Assembly: GCA_965243525.1 (NCBI GenBank)
Contig: OZ251568.1
Coordinates: forward strand, 558,001-622,000
Length of the DNA: 64,000 bases
Direction of reading: 5' to 3'
Origin: WTKD01 sp965243525
Lineage (GTDB): Bacteria; Spirochaetota; Spirochaetia; WTKD01
Positions 1 to 8,673 of this stretch are shown one piece after another. The first letter of the stretch is position 1. Each line of letters opens with the position of its first letter. Below the pieces are notes generated by a model, which saw nothing but the letters and a program-made list of their open reading frames with translations, did no database searches and was not told the DNA's origin. Made by a program: the position numbers and the translations under genes.

Positions 1-345
1 TTGCGTTCCTACAGTTAACCCCTTCGGATAGAGGATATACCGTTTCTCACCATCAACATATTTCACAAGAGCAATGAGACTGGTACGATTTGGATCGTAT
101 TCAATAGAGTCTACAATCCCAGGAATACCATGCTTGTCTCGTTTAAAATCGATTATCCTATAGCGGCGCTTATGGCCTCCACCACGCCTACGAACTGAAA
201 TTCTCCCAGAAGAAGCTCTTCCTGCCTTGTTCTTTCGCCCAACAGTAAGTGATTTTTCTGGTGTATCTCGAGTAATTTCTGTATATTTTTTTTCAACTCG
301 AAACCGCAACCCTGGTGTTATTGGTTTTACTAAACGCGTACCCAT
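1..345 (-). CDS. rplB: 50S ribosomal protein L2 (N-terminal part, cut by window edge)
   Basis: The minus strand from 345 to 1 is open for 115 codons, starting MGTRLVKPITPGLRFR and containing the glycine/arginine-rich RRRGGGHKRRYR segment typical of the RNA-binding N-terminal domain of L2. The protein is a core component of the 50S subunit near the peptidyl-transferase centre. The start codon lies two bases after the rplW stop, as expected in the S10 operon order L3-L4-L23-L2. The C-terminal half, including the conserved catalytic-centre histidine region, lies outside the window, so completeness cannot be judged. Confidence 0.95.
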   Translation of the reverse strand, partial: MGTRLVKPITPGLRFRVEKKYTEITRDTPEKSLTVGRKNKAGRASSGRISVRRRGGGHKRRYRIIDFKRDKHGIPGIVDSIEYDPNRTSLIALVKYVDGEKRYILYPKGLTVGTQ

Positions 346-347
346 TA

Positions 348-632
348 TTAAACCCCATCAAGCGCCACAATTGACGCTCCCTTTTCAAGAGTCACGTATG
401 CTTTTTTCCACTGAGCAGTATACCCCGGCTCTTTTCGCACACGCTTTGGCTTTCCACGTACATTTAAGGTTCGACATCGAACAGGAGTAACATTGTAAAG
501 CTCTTTCATGGCATTCATAATCTGATATTTGTTTGCCTGCTTGTTAACCCTAAAAACATAGGTGCCTGATTGCCTTAGATCCGTGGATTTCTCACTAAGA
601 ATCGGTGCAATAATTATTTCATAGGAATTCAT
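348..632 (-). CDS. rplW: 50S ribosomal protein L23
   Basis: This 94-residue protein has the L23 pattern: an early IIAPILSEKST motif and YVFRVNKQANKYQI, followed by a basic loop (KPKRVRKEPGY). L23 sits at the exit of the polypeptide tunnel and is the docking site for trigger factor and SRP. The length is normal for the family. Its start overlaps the rplD stop by 4 bp (ATGA), and rplB starts 2 bp downstream, so translation is probably coupled through the S10 operon. Confidence 0.96.
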   Translation of the reverse strand: MNSYEIIIAPILSEKSTDLRQSGTYVFRVNKQANKYQIMNAMKELYNVTPVRCRTLNVRGKPKRVRKEPGYTAQWKKAYVTLEKGASIVALDGV

Positions 633-1255
633 TGCTTCACCCCGTATTTTTTTTCAATTTCAGCTAAAGCAGAGGATTGCACCACCACTTGATGCGCATA
701 GAATACATCGTGAATCGAAAGACGCGAATAATGGTTGTACGAAAGCCATGGAATATTTCTTGCAGCTCGCTTGGTTAACTCATTTTCATCGTGCAATATC
801 AACAACACTCGCTTTGAATTAACAACAGGAGACAGCGTTTCTATCATCTTTTTCGTTTTTCCATCTTCTATAACAAAATCATCAACAACAAGCAATTTGT
901 TTTCTTGCGCCTTTTCAAACAAAGCAGCACGCATAGCAGCATGCTTTTGTTTTTTTGAAATTCGTACGGAAAAATCATGAGGAACCGGACCAAACACCGT
1001 TCCACCACCCCGCCAAAGCGGAGATGTACGCGTTCCGGCGCGCGCTCGTCCAAGCCCCTTTTGTCTCCAAGGCTTTTTTCCACCCCCGGCAACCATCCCA
1101 CGAGTCTTTGTAGACGCTGTGCCCACCCTTCTATTTGCCAAAGTAGCCTTTATTGCATAGTAAATACTCGCCCGCGAAATTTTTTCTTCAGGCACGTCTT
1201 TAAAGAAATCAATATTCTTTGCTGTAGCTCCACTAGAATGGTGTTTAACTTGCAT
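629..1255 (-). CDS. rplD: 50S ribosomal protein L4
   Basis: A 208-residue L4 with the diagnostic loop GGGKKPWRQKGLGRARAGT at about residues 58-76, which lines the exit tunnel, and a globular Rossmann-like C-terminal half. L4 is an early assembly protein of the 50S subunit and in E. coli also represses its own operon; no such regulation can be read here. It overlaps rplC by 11 bp upstream and rplW by 4 bp downstream, consistent with a co-translated S10 operon. Confidence 0.96.
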   Translation of the reverse strand: MQVKHHSSGATAKNIDFFKDVPEEKISRASIYYAIKATLANRRVGTASTKTRGMVAGGGKKPWRQKGLGRARAGTRTSPLWRGGGTVFGPVPHDFSVRISKKQKHAAMRAALFEKAQENKLLVVDDFVIEDGKTKKMIETLSPVVNSKRVLLILHDENELTKRAARNIPWLSYNHYSRLSIHDVFYAHQVVVQSSALAEIEKKYGVKQ

Positions 1256-1880
1256 AAATCTTCTTTTTTGCCGGCATCACATAGACCAATGAGTTCCTTG
1301 CGCCAGGAACCGAGCCCTGCACCAATAGCAAATTTTCCTCTTTTCTCACTTCGTAAATACGAATATTTTGCACGGTAACTTTTTTTCCACCCATTCTTCC
1401 CGGTAATTTAGTCCCTTTCAGGGTCCTTCCCGGAAAAGTGGCCATACCAGTTCCTCCTGGAGCACGATGAAACTTAGATCCATGCGTCTTGCGACCTCCA
1501 TGAAAATTATGTCGCTTCATAACCCCTTGAAATCCCTTCCCTTTTCCAACTCCCTGCACATCGACAAAAGAAACATTGCTAAAACAAGAAGCATCAATAA
1601 CATCTGGAATCGATTCATCCTCATTAGCCAAGCGAACTTCATAAAGCTTCTTGAATCCCTGCTTACCAAAACGTTTCAACTGCCCTAATTGTGGTTTTGA
1701 AAGTTTCTTCTCGGTAATCGGTTCAGTAGCAAGGAGAGCAGAATCATAACCATCCCTTTCCTTGCCTTTCCTTTCCAGAAATTCCGTTTTCGATAGCTCT
1801 AAGACAGTAACCGGCACCACAATCCCTGCTTCAGTGAATATCTGTGTCATTCCCTTTTTTCTAGCGTAGATACCTATCAT
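1245..1880 (-). CDS. rplC: 50S ribosomal protein L3
   Basis: The 211-residue product begins MIGIYARKKGMTQIF, the usual L3 start, and carries the long extension with KGKGFQGVMKRHNFHGG and the FPGRTLKGTKLPGRMGG stretch that reaches towards the peptidyl-transferase centre. L3 initiates 50S assembly. It is placed between rpsJ (9 bp upstream) and rplD (11 bp overlap). Nothing unusual is seen in length or motifs. Confidence 0.96.
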   Translation of the reverse strand: MIGIYARKKGMTQIFTEAGIVVPVTVLELSKTEFLERKGKERDGYDSALLATEPITEKKLSKPQLGQLKRFGKQGFKKLYEVRLANEDESIPDVIDASCFSNVSFVDVQGVGKGKGFQGVMKRHNFHGGRKTHGSKFHRAPGGTGMATFPGRTLKGTKLPGRMGGKKVTVQNIRIYEVRKEENLLLVQGSVPGARNSLVYVMPAKKKIYAS

Positions 1881-1889
1881 AGCCTATCC

Positions 1890-2219
1890 TTACTGCTGGA
1901 TCTCCACATCCACACCCGCTGGAAGCTCTAACTTCATGAGAGCATCCATAACAGATGAAGAAATACTGGTAATTCCAATCAATCTTTTATGCGTCCTAGT
2001 TTCAAATTGCTCACGGGATTTCTTGTTTACATGCGGTGAGCGAAGTACCGTATATTTTCGAATTGATGTTGGTAACGGTATCGGTCCAGAAACAGTTGCT
2101 CCAGCTTTTCTGACTGCTGTAACTATTGTTCGAGAACTTTGATCAATAATTTGCGCATCAAATCCTTGAAGCTTTACCCGTATGGCATTTGTTGTTACGT
2201 TCTTTCGTGCTACCGCCAT
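1890..2219 (-). CDS. rpsJ: 30S ribosomal protein S10
   Basis: The 109-residue product contains the S10 core: IRVKLQGFDAQIIDQ, the GPIPLPT turn and the HKRLIGI segment. S10 is a 30S head protein that also pairs with NusB in antitermination. It starts 10 bp after the tuf stop codon and carries a short N-terminal extension (MAVARKNVTTN) compared with the usual start. The only Shine-Dalgarno-like GGAG lies in the last codons of tuf, about 13 nt from the ATG, so translation may be coupled to tuf. Confidence 0.94.
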   Translation of the reverse strand: MAVARKNVTTNAIRVKLQGFDAQIIDQSSRTIVTAVRKAGATVSGPIPLPTSIRKYTVLRSPHVNKKSREQFETRTHKRLIGITSISSSVMDALMKLELPAGVDVEIQQ

Positions 2220-2229
2220 TATTTGTCAA

Positions 2230-3417
2230 CTACTCCAATATTTCGGTTATCTGTCCGCTGGCGACCGTTCGTCCACCTTCTCGAATTGCAAACCGAAGTC
2301 CTTTATCCATTGCAATGGGGCGAATAAGCGTTCCTATAATCTCGGTATTATCCCCAGGCATAACCATCTCTCGACCTTCTGGCAATACAACCTCACCAGT
2401 AACATCTGTTGTTCTAAAATAAAACTGCGGGCGATACCCATTAAAGAATGGCGAATGCCGCCCTCCTTCTTCTCGGCTCAAACAATAAATCTGCCCTTTA
2501 AACTTCGAATGCGGACTCACCGTTCCTGGTTTTGAAAGAACCTGGCCGCGCTCTACTTCATCTTTGGCAACCCCTCGCAAGAGCACCCCTACATTATCCC
2601 CAGCCTGCCCTTCATCGAGCAATTTGTTGAACATCTCAACACCAGTACAGACCGTTTTACGCGTTTCGCGGATACCAACTATTTCTATTTCATCATTCAC
2701 ATGGACGATGCCGGTTTCAATACGGCCGGTTACCACAGTCCCACGACCCTGAATAGAAAATATATCTTCAATAGGCATCAAAAATGGCTTGTCGACTACT
2801 CGCTCCGGAACCGGAAAGTATTCATCCATTTTTTCCAAAAGAACTTTCACACAGGCTGTTTTTTCATCGTCTTCTATGTTCTCCATAGCAAGAAAAGCAC
2901 TTCCCTTAACGATTGGAATTTCATTTCCTGGAAATTCATAATAATTCAAGATGTCACGAATTTCTTCCTCGACCAATTCAACCATTTCTTCATCAGCCTG
3001 GTCAGTCTTGTTGATAAACACAATAATTCTTGGCACACCAACCTGACGAGCAAGCAGGACATGCTCACGCGTTTGAGACATCGCACCATCCGTCGCTGCC
3101 ACAACAAGCACTGCGCCGTCCATCTGGGCTGCTCCAGTGATCATATTCTTGATATAATCAGCGTGCCCCGGACAGTCAACATGCGCATAATGTCGGTTCG
3201 TGGTTTCATACTCAACGTGTCGAGTATTAATCGTGATTCCTCGCGCCTTCTCTTCAGGTGCGTTATCGATATCTTCGTAACTGAGCACCTTGGTTCCCAT
3301 CAGTTTTCCAGAAACCATTGTAATTGCCGCTGTTAATGTTGTTTTTCCATGGTCTACGTGTCCAATCGTACCAACATTGACATGGGGTTTTGTTCTATTA
3401 AATTTCTCTTTTGCCAT
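2230..3417 (-). CDS. tuf: elongation factor Tu
   Basis: The 395-residue GTPase delivers aminoacyl-tRNA to the ribosome. It shows the P-loop GHVDHGKT (about residues 19-26), the switch I GITI, the switch II DCPGHADY and the NKTD guanine-specificity motif, followed by the beta-barrel domains 2 and 3. A good Shine-Dalgarno (AAGGAG) precedes the ATG. The gene has its own promoter (3490-3518) directly after rpsG, and fusA, which normally stands between rpsG and tuf in the str operon, is absent. It is followed after 10 bp by rpsJ, so this promoter probably also drives the S10 operon. Confidence 0.97.
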   Translation of the reverse strand: MAKEKFNRTKPHVNVGTIGHVDHGKTTLTAAITMVSGKLMGTKVLSYEDIDNAPEEKARGITINTRHVEYETTNRHYAHVDCPGHADYIKNMITGAAQMDGAVLVVAATDGAMSQTREHVLLARQVGVPRIIVFINKTDQADEEMVELVEEEIRDILNYYEFPGNEIPIVKGSAFLAMENIEDDEKTACVKVLLEKMDEYFPVPERVVDKPFLMPIEDIFSIQGRGTVVTGRIETGIVHVNDEIEIVGIRETRKTVCTGVEMFNKLLDEGQAGDNVGVLLRGVAKDEVERGQVLSKPGTVSPHSKFKGQIYCLSREEGGRHSPFFNGYRPQFYFRTTDVTGEVVLPEGREMVMPGDNTEIIGTLIRPIAMDKGLRFAIREGGRTVASGQITEILE

Positions 3418-3442
3418 TTTAGCTCCTTATTAAACACAACAA

Positions 3443-3462
3443 GATAGTACAACTATACTATC
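3443..3462 (-). other. hairpin in the tuf 5' leader
   Basis: A perfect 7-bp inverted repeat (GATAGTA / TACTATC) with a 6-nt loop lies in the leader that would run from the predicted tuf start site (near 3483) to the ATG at 3417. No T-run follows it, so it is not a classical terminator. It could stabilise the leader or be chance; the pairing is seen directly, any function is inference. Confidence 0.4.
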
Positions 3463-3489
3463 AAAACATCTAAATAAAAGTATTTTTTT

Positions 3490-3518
3490 ATTATCTATTC
3501 TTGCACCCGAGATGTCAA
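3490..3518 (-). promoter_or_regulatory. sigma-70-type promoter for tuf
   Basis: On the minus strand TTGACA (3518-3513) is followed by exactly 17 bp and GATAAT (3495-3490). It lies between the rpsG stop and tuf, leaving a leader of about 65 nt with a Shine-Dalgarno. The match to the consensus is one of the strongest in the window. Confidence 0.75.
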
Positions 3519-3524
3519 GATTAG

Positions 3525-3995
3525 CTACCAACGAAAATGCACAAACGCTTTATTTGCCTCAGCCATACGATGCACATCTTCCTTCTTTTTAAACGCACCA
3601 CCGGTAGACTTTGATGCATCCATAATTTCACCATATAATTTATCTTGCATAGATTTTCCGCCGCGTTTTCGTGCAGCATCAATAATCCATCGCATAGCTA
3701 ATGAATTTCTTCGCAGATCACGAATTTCAACAGGCACTTGGTAGGTCGACCCACCGACTCGCCGCGATTTAACTTCCAAGACTGGGCGGACATTGCCCAA
3801 GGCCTTTAAAAACACATCTAACCCCGGCTCTTTTTCCTTCGCTTCAATGCGACTTATCACATCATAAAATACTTTTTCACATTTACTTTTTTTCCCATCC
3901 CACATCATCGTCGCAATAAATTTCCCCACAACTGGGTCGCGAAATCGTGTATCCTTGGTAACTCGTTGTTTTATTCCAGTGCTTTTTCTCGACAT
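3525..3995 (-). CDS. rpsG: 30S ribosomal protein S7
   Basis: The 156-residue protein starts MSRKSTGIKQRV and carries the S7 signature region (DPVVGKFIATMMWDGKKS) plus the GGSTYQVPVEI beta-hairpin that contacts the E-site tRNA. S7 nucleates assembly of the 30S head. It follows rpsL by 2 bp and is followed not by fusA but by a promoter and tuf. Length is standard. Confidence 0.97.
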   Translation of the reverse strand: MSRKSTGIKQRVTKDTRFRDPVVGKFIATMMWDGKKSKCEKVFYDVISRIEAKEKEPGLDVFLKALGNVRPVLEVKSRRVGGSTYQVPVEIRDLRRNSLAMRWIIDAARKRGGKSMQDKLYGEIMDASKSTGGAFKKKEDVHRMAEANKAFVHFRW

Positions 3996-3997
3996 AC

Positions 3998-4372
3998 CTA
4001 TACCTTTGGTTTCTTCGCTCCATATTTAGAGCGCCCTTGCTTACGATCAGCAACTCCCAAAGTATCCTTTGTTCCTCGAACGATATGATACCGAACTCCT
4101 GGGAGGTCTTTCACTCGTCCACCTCGAATAAGCACCACCGAGTGCTCCTGCAGATTATGCCCAATCCCTGGGATATACGCGGTTACTTCGTACCCAGATG
4201 TCAGACGAACACGGGCAATCTTTCGAAGCGCCGAGTTCGGCTTTCGTGGTGTCACCGTCATAACGCGTGAGCACACCCCTTTACGTTGCGGACTTCCTGC
4301 CAGTGCAGGAGTTTTCACTTTTGCTGTTGATTTTTTTCGCCCTCTTCGGATGAGCTGATTTATTGTTGGCAT
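3998..4372 (-). CDS. rpsL: 30S ribosomal protein S12
   Basis: The 124-residue decoding-centre protein has the conserved loops PRKPNSALRKIARVRL and IRGGRVKDLPGVRYH. The lysines whose mutation gives streptomycin resistance in other bacteria are both present in these loops, so the protein looks wild-type (streptomycin-sensitive form). It starts 24 bp downstream of the rpoC stop and appears co-transcribed with rpoBC and rpsG. Confidence 0.97.
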   Translation of the reverse strand: MPTINQLIRRGRKKSTAKVKTPALAGSPQRKGVCSRVMTVTPRKPNSALRKIARVRLTSGYEVTAYIPGIGHNLQEHSVVLIRGGRVKDLPGVRYHIVRGTKDTLGVADRKQGRSKYGAKKPKV

Positions 4373-4396
4373 AATAACTACAATTATTCCTATATA

Positions 4397-7300
4397 TTAA
4401 TCTTGGTCAATACTAATGCTCTTTCTTAGCATTCTTGTCTTATCTCGTTCAGCTGCTCGATTCATTTGAGCTTCCTCTTCAATCGATTCACTGAGTTTCT
4501 TGTGTTCATCTGTTAAATGGGATACCTGCGTATTAAGATCAGGATTATTTTCATCAAACAGCGTGACTCTTCTGTACTCTCGCACCCCAGTTCCTGCCGG
4601 AATAAGGTTTCCGATAATAACATTTTCCTTTAATCCGTGCAGCGGATCGGTCGCTCCTCGAATTGCAGCGTTCGTAAGAACACGTGTCGTCTCTTGAAAC
4701 GAAGCAGCTGATATAAATGATTCTATATTCAAACTTGCCCTTGTGATCCCCTGAAGCGTAGGTCGTGCGATTGCCGGCTGTCCACCTTGTCGAATAACAT
4801 ATTCATTTACATCACGAAATTGCGTTCTGCTCACTCGTTGCCCAATGATAAACGATGTGTCCCCTGTTTGAACGATTTCAACCTTGCGCATCATCTGACG
4901 GATGATAATTCCAATATGCTTGTCGTTAATTCCCACCCCCTGCAAACGATAAATTTCTTGTATCTCGTTCACCAAGAAGCGCTGCAATGCGTTCTCACCT
5001 AATATTGCAAGAACATCGTGCGCATCGATACTTCCATCGCAGAGTTGCTCACCTGCTTTAACCAGGTCGCCATCTCTTACAAGCATATGCCTTCCCATCG
5101 GCACCATGTGTTTGTATTCTTTTCCAAACTTATCGATAACTGTAACGGTTTTATTCCCCTTTACAATCTCACCGATACTCACTGTTCCTGTAATCTGGGC
5201 AAGTACTGCAATGTTTCGCGGATGCCTCGCCTCAAACAACTCTCCAACTCGTGGCAATCCTCCGGTAATATCCCTTGTCTTCACATTCTCTCGCGGCAGT
5301 TTTGCAAGAATAATACCTGGAGTCACCGCGTCGTTTTCGTTGACATTCAAGAAAGCTCCATTTGGAATTGAATAGGTCGACAAAACAGTTCCTTCTTTAT
5401 TTTCTATTGCAATACGTGGCTGCAAATTTTCCACCGATTGGTCGGTGATCGTACGTTCAACGAGGCCCGTATCGGTATTGATTCCTTCGTGCAGGGTTGT
5501 TCCCACATAGATGTCTATGTATTTCACCACTCCCTGGTGTTCACAAATAATCGGATCGCTATACGGATCGAAAGCAGCAATCGTGTTACCTGCCGGAACA
5601 GTGTCTCCAATATCAACATAGAGCTCTGAACCGTTACGAATTTCGATTTCCTGCGGTTGCGCAACAAGATGAATGCGCCCCTTAGTCACAATACAATAGG
5701 CACTTTCTTCTGCCTTTACTGTTTTTGCTCCTCGCTTAAAAATACCCTGTGAAGCCATTACTTTTTGCCCATCTTCAATCAAAATTTTATCGGTGCTTTT
5801 GATATCAAACGAAGCAAACACACGAGATACGGTAAGATATCCTTTTCGAGTAAAAAGTCGGATATTCTTTTCCTTTCGTACAGAGCTCCCTTCAATATTT
5901 TGGACATACACTTCGTAATCAAGGAAACTCTTGTTATCTTCAGTCGCCTTCATCGCCGCTCCACCAATATGGAATGTACGCATCGTGAGCTGTGTTCCGG
6001 GTTGCCCAATAGACTGGGCTGCAATAATACCTACTGCTTCACCCTTTTCAACGGTTTTATTTGTGGTGAGCGTTCTTCCATAACACATCTGGCAGACACC
6101 CTGTTCCGCCTCACAGGTCAGCACCGTGCGAATGAATACGCTTTCAATGCCCAATGTCTCAATCTTTTCTGCAAGTTCATCGGTTATCTCTTGGTTTACA
6201 TCAACAATCATCTCACCGGTGATCGGATGCCAAACGCGTTCTAGCGTAAACCTTCCGCGAATACGGTCAGCTAATCGTTCGACGATTCCTTCATCTTCTT
6301 TCAGAGCCTGCATCTCAATACCGTTAATCGTGCCACAGTCGCTCGTATTAACCACAACATCCTGCGCAATATCAACAAGGCGACGCGTGAGATATCCAGC
6401 GTCAGATGTTTTCAACGACGTATCCGCAAGCCCCTTTCGTGCTCCGTTGGTAGAAATAAAGAATTCAATAACTGAAAGCCCCTCTTTAAAGTTTGAGCGT
6501 ATTGGAAGTTCAATAATTTCACCTGATGGCTTTGCCATAAGCCCTCGCATACCTCCCAACTGACGAAGTTGGTTCTTGCTTCCTCGAGCTCCGGAACTAA
6601 TCATTTTATGCACCTGATTAAATCCACCCTTGTCTTGCTTCAGACTATCCATCAATTGAGAACCAATGTCCTCGCTCGCACGGCTCCATACTTCAACAAC
6701 TCGGTTGTATCGCTCTTCTACGGTGATAAGACCGTTCTTGTATTGATTCGAGATCTGTTGCACCTCATCATTTGCTTGTTGAATAAGAACATCCTTTGTG
6801 TGAGGGACTATTATGTCGTCCAACCCTATGGTGCATCCAAAATACGTAGCAAATTGAAATCCAAGCGTTTTTATTTCATCAAGTAATTGCACCGTCAAAG
6901 AACGACCATGCACCTTGTAGACGTCTGCGATAAGATCGGTAATTGATTCTTCTGTCAATTCCTCGTTTATCAAATCAATCCCTTCGGGGATACAGCTATT
7001 AAAATAGATGCGTCCAGGAGTCGTTTCAATGATCTGATTTTCATAGCGATAGCGAATGTTTGCGTGATGCTCAATTTGCCCAGAGTCAAGCGCAAAGAGC
7101 ACATCGTTCATCGACAAAAACAACCTTCCTTCACCCTTGCACCCTTCTCGCATACTCGTTAAATAGTTGATTCCAAGCACGATATCCAAAGATGGAACAA
7201 CAATAGGTTGTCCATTTGCAGGGTTCAAGAGGTTTCGTGACGACAACATCAATGTCACACATTCGGCTTGCGCCGCCTGAGTGAGCGGTACGTGCACTGC

Positions 7301-8665
7301 CATCTGATCACCATCAAAATCTGCATTGTATGCATGACATACTAAGGGATGCAATCGAATCGCCTTTCCAGGAACCAATACCGGCATAAACACTTGAATG
7401 CCGAGTCGGTGTAATGTTGGCGCGCGGTTGAGCATAACCGGATGGTGCTGCACAACTTCATCAAGAATTGCAAACACCTCAGGAGCCTCTTGCTCAACAA
7501 GCATCTTTGCCTTCTTGATATTGAGGACCACCTCTTCTTCCATAAGGCGCTGAATGATAAAGGGTTTATACAACTCCAGAGCCATCTTAACTGGAATACC
7601 ACATTGGTGGAGCTTCAACTCCGGCCCAACAACGATAACCGAACGTCCGGAATAATCAACGCGTTTTCCCAAGAGATTCTGGCGAAATCGCCCCTGCTTT
7701 CCACGTAGCATGTCGGAAAGAGAGCGCAGCGGTCGATTTACCGCATTTTTCACCACTCGTTGTTTCTTTCCGTTATCGAACAAGGCATCAACTGCCTCTT
7801 GAAGCATTCGCTTCTCGTTGCGAATGATAATATCCGGTGCATTCAAGGTCATTAATCGCTTCAAACGATTGTTTCGGTTAATCACCCTTCGGTACAGATC
7901 ATTCAAGTCAGAAGTGGCAAAACGCCCCCCTTCAAGCTGCACCATAGGACGAATATCCGGTGGAATAACCGGCAAAACAGAGATGATCATCCAACTCGTC
8001 TTGTTGCCTGAATCGCGAATTTGCTCAGCAATTTCAACACGCTTTAAAAGACGTTTATCAGTCCGCAATCCTTTTAACTCCATTTGTTCGCGGAGTTCAG
8101 TGATCAATTTGCCAAGATCAACATCATCCAAGAGCGTGCGGATTGCAGAACCACCCATATCCGCCTCAAACGACATACCATATCGCTCTCTTGCTTCTTG
8201 GTGCTCGTCTTCAAGGAGTATCTGCCCTTTTTCAAGATCAGTATCACCAGGATTTGTCACAACATAGCGCTCATAGTAGAGGATCGAACGAAGATCGGCA
8301 ACGCTCATGTCTAGCAAGAGCCCGATACGCGATGGAATCGCGCGATAAAACCATATATGCGCCACAGGAGCCGCAAGTTCGATATGCCCCATACGTTCAC
8401 GCCGAACACGAAAATGAGTTACCTCAACACCGCAGCGGTCACAGACAACACCTTTATAGCGAATCGATTTGAACTTTCCGCAGTAACATTCCCATTCCTT
8501 GGTCGTGCCAAAGATGCGCTCACAAAAAAGCCCATCCCGCTCTGGTCGCAGGGTGCGATAGTTAATAGTCTCCGGTTTCTTTACTTCACCATAGCTCCAG
8601 TCCCGAATCTTCTCAGGTGAAGCGAGGCATACGTTTATTTTTCCAAAATCTTGTAGCGATTTCAT
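4397..8665 (-). CDS. rpoC: DNA-directed RNA polymerase beta' subunit
   Basis: The 1422-residue beta' subunit contains the N-terminal zinc ribbon (CYCGKF...CDRCG), the Mg-binding catalytic loop NADFDGDQM at about residues 447-454, the bridge-helix and trigger-loop region, and the second zinc site (CEAEQGVCQMCYG). It forms the active centre of RNA polymerase with RpoB. Length is close to that of other bacteria with only modest lineage inserts. It begins 8 bp after rpoB, so the two are translated from one mRNA. Confidence 0.98.
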   Translation of the reverse strand: MKSLQDFGKINVCLASPEKIRDWSYGEVKKPETINYRTLRPERDGLFCERIFGTTKEWECYCGKFKSIRYKGVVCDRCGVEVTHFRVRRERMGHIELAAPVAHIWFYRAIPSRIGLLLDMSVADLRSILYYERYVVTNPGDTDLEKGQILLEDEHQEARERYGMSFEADMGGSAIRTLLDDVDLGKLITELREQMELKGLRTDKRLLKRVEIAEQIRDSGNKTSWMIISVLPVIPPDIRPMVQLEGGRFATSDLNDLYRRVINRNNRLKRLMTLNAPDIIIRNEKRMLQEAVDALFDNGKKQRVVKNAVNRPLRSLSDMLRGKQGRFRQNLLGKRVDYSGRSVIVVGPELKLHQCGIPVKMALELYKPFIIQRLMEEEVVLNIKKAKMLVEQEAPEVFAILDEVVQHHPVMLNRAPTLHRLGIQVFMPVLVPGKAIRLHPLVCHAYNADFDGDQMAVHVPLTQAAQAECVTLMLSSRNLLNPANGQPIVVPSLDIVLGINYLTSMREGCKGEGRLFLSMNDVLFALDSGQIEHHANIRYRYENQIIETTPGRIYFNSCIPEGIDLINEELTEESITDLIADVYKVHGRSLTVQLLDEIKTLGFQFATYFGCTIGLDDIIVPHTKDVLIQQANDEVQQISNQYKNGLITVEERYNRVVEVWSRASEDIGSQLMDSLKQDKGGFNQVHKMISSGARGSKNQLRQLGGMRGLMAKPSGEIIELPIRSNFKEGLSVIEFFISTNGARKGLADTSLKTSDAGYLTRRLVDIAQDVVVNTSDCGTINGIEMQALKEDEGIVERLADRIRGRFTLERVWHPITGEMIVDVNQEITDELAEKIETLGIESVFIRTVLTCEAEQGVCQMCYGRTLTTNKTVEKGEAVGIIAAQSIGQPGTQLTMRTFHIGGAAMKATEDNKSFLDYEVYVQNIEGSSVRKEKNIRLFTRKGYLTVSRVFASFDIKSTDKILIEDGQKVMASQGIFKRGAKTVKAEESAYCIVTKGRIHLVAQPQEIEIRNGSELYVDIGDTVPAGNTIAAFDPYSDPIICEHQGVVKYIDIYVGTTLHEGINTDTGLVERTITDQSVENLQPRIAIENKEGTVLSTYSIPNGAFLNVNENDAVTPGIILAKLPRENVKTRDITGGLPRVGELFEARHPRNIAVLAQITGTVSIGEIVKGNKTVTVIDKFGKEYKHMVPMGRHMLVRDGDLVKAGEQLCDGSIDAHDVLAILGENALQRFLVNEIQEIYRLQGVGINDKHIGIIIRQMMRKVEIVQTGDTSFIIGQRVSRTQFRDVNEYVIRQGGQPAIARPTLQGITRASLNIESFISAASFQETTRVLTNAAIRGATDPLHGLKENVIIGNLIPAGTGVREYRRVTLFDENNPDLNTQVSHLTDEHKKLSESIEEEAQMNRAAERDKTRMLRKSISIDQD

Positions 8666-8673
8666 TCCCTCTC

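Noticed and set aside
2701..3336. 211-codon open frame on the plus strand opposite tuf
   Set aside because: The minus strand encodes highly conserved EF-Tu across the same bases; the plus-strand translation has no recognisable features.
8143..8472. 109-codon open frame opposite rpoC
   Set aside because: A shadow of conserved RpoC coding sequence; no ribosome-binding site or domain.
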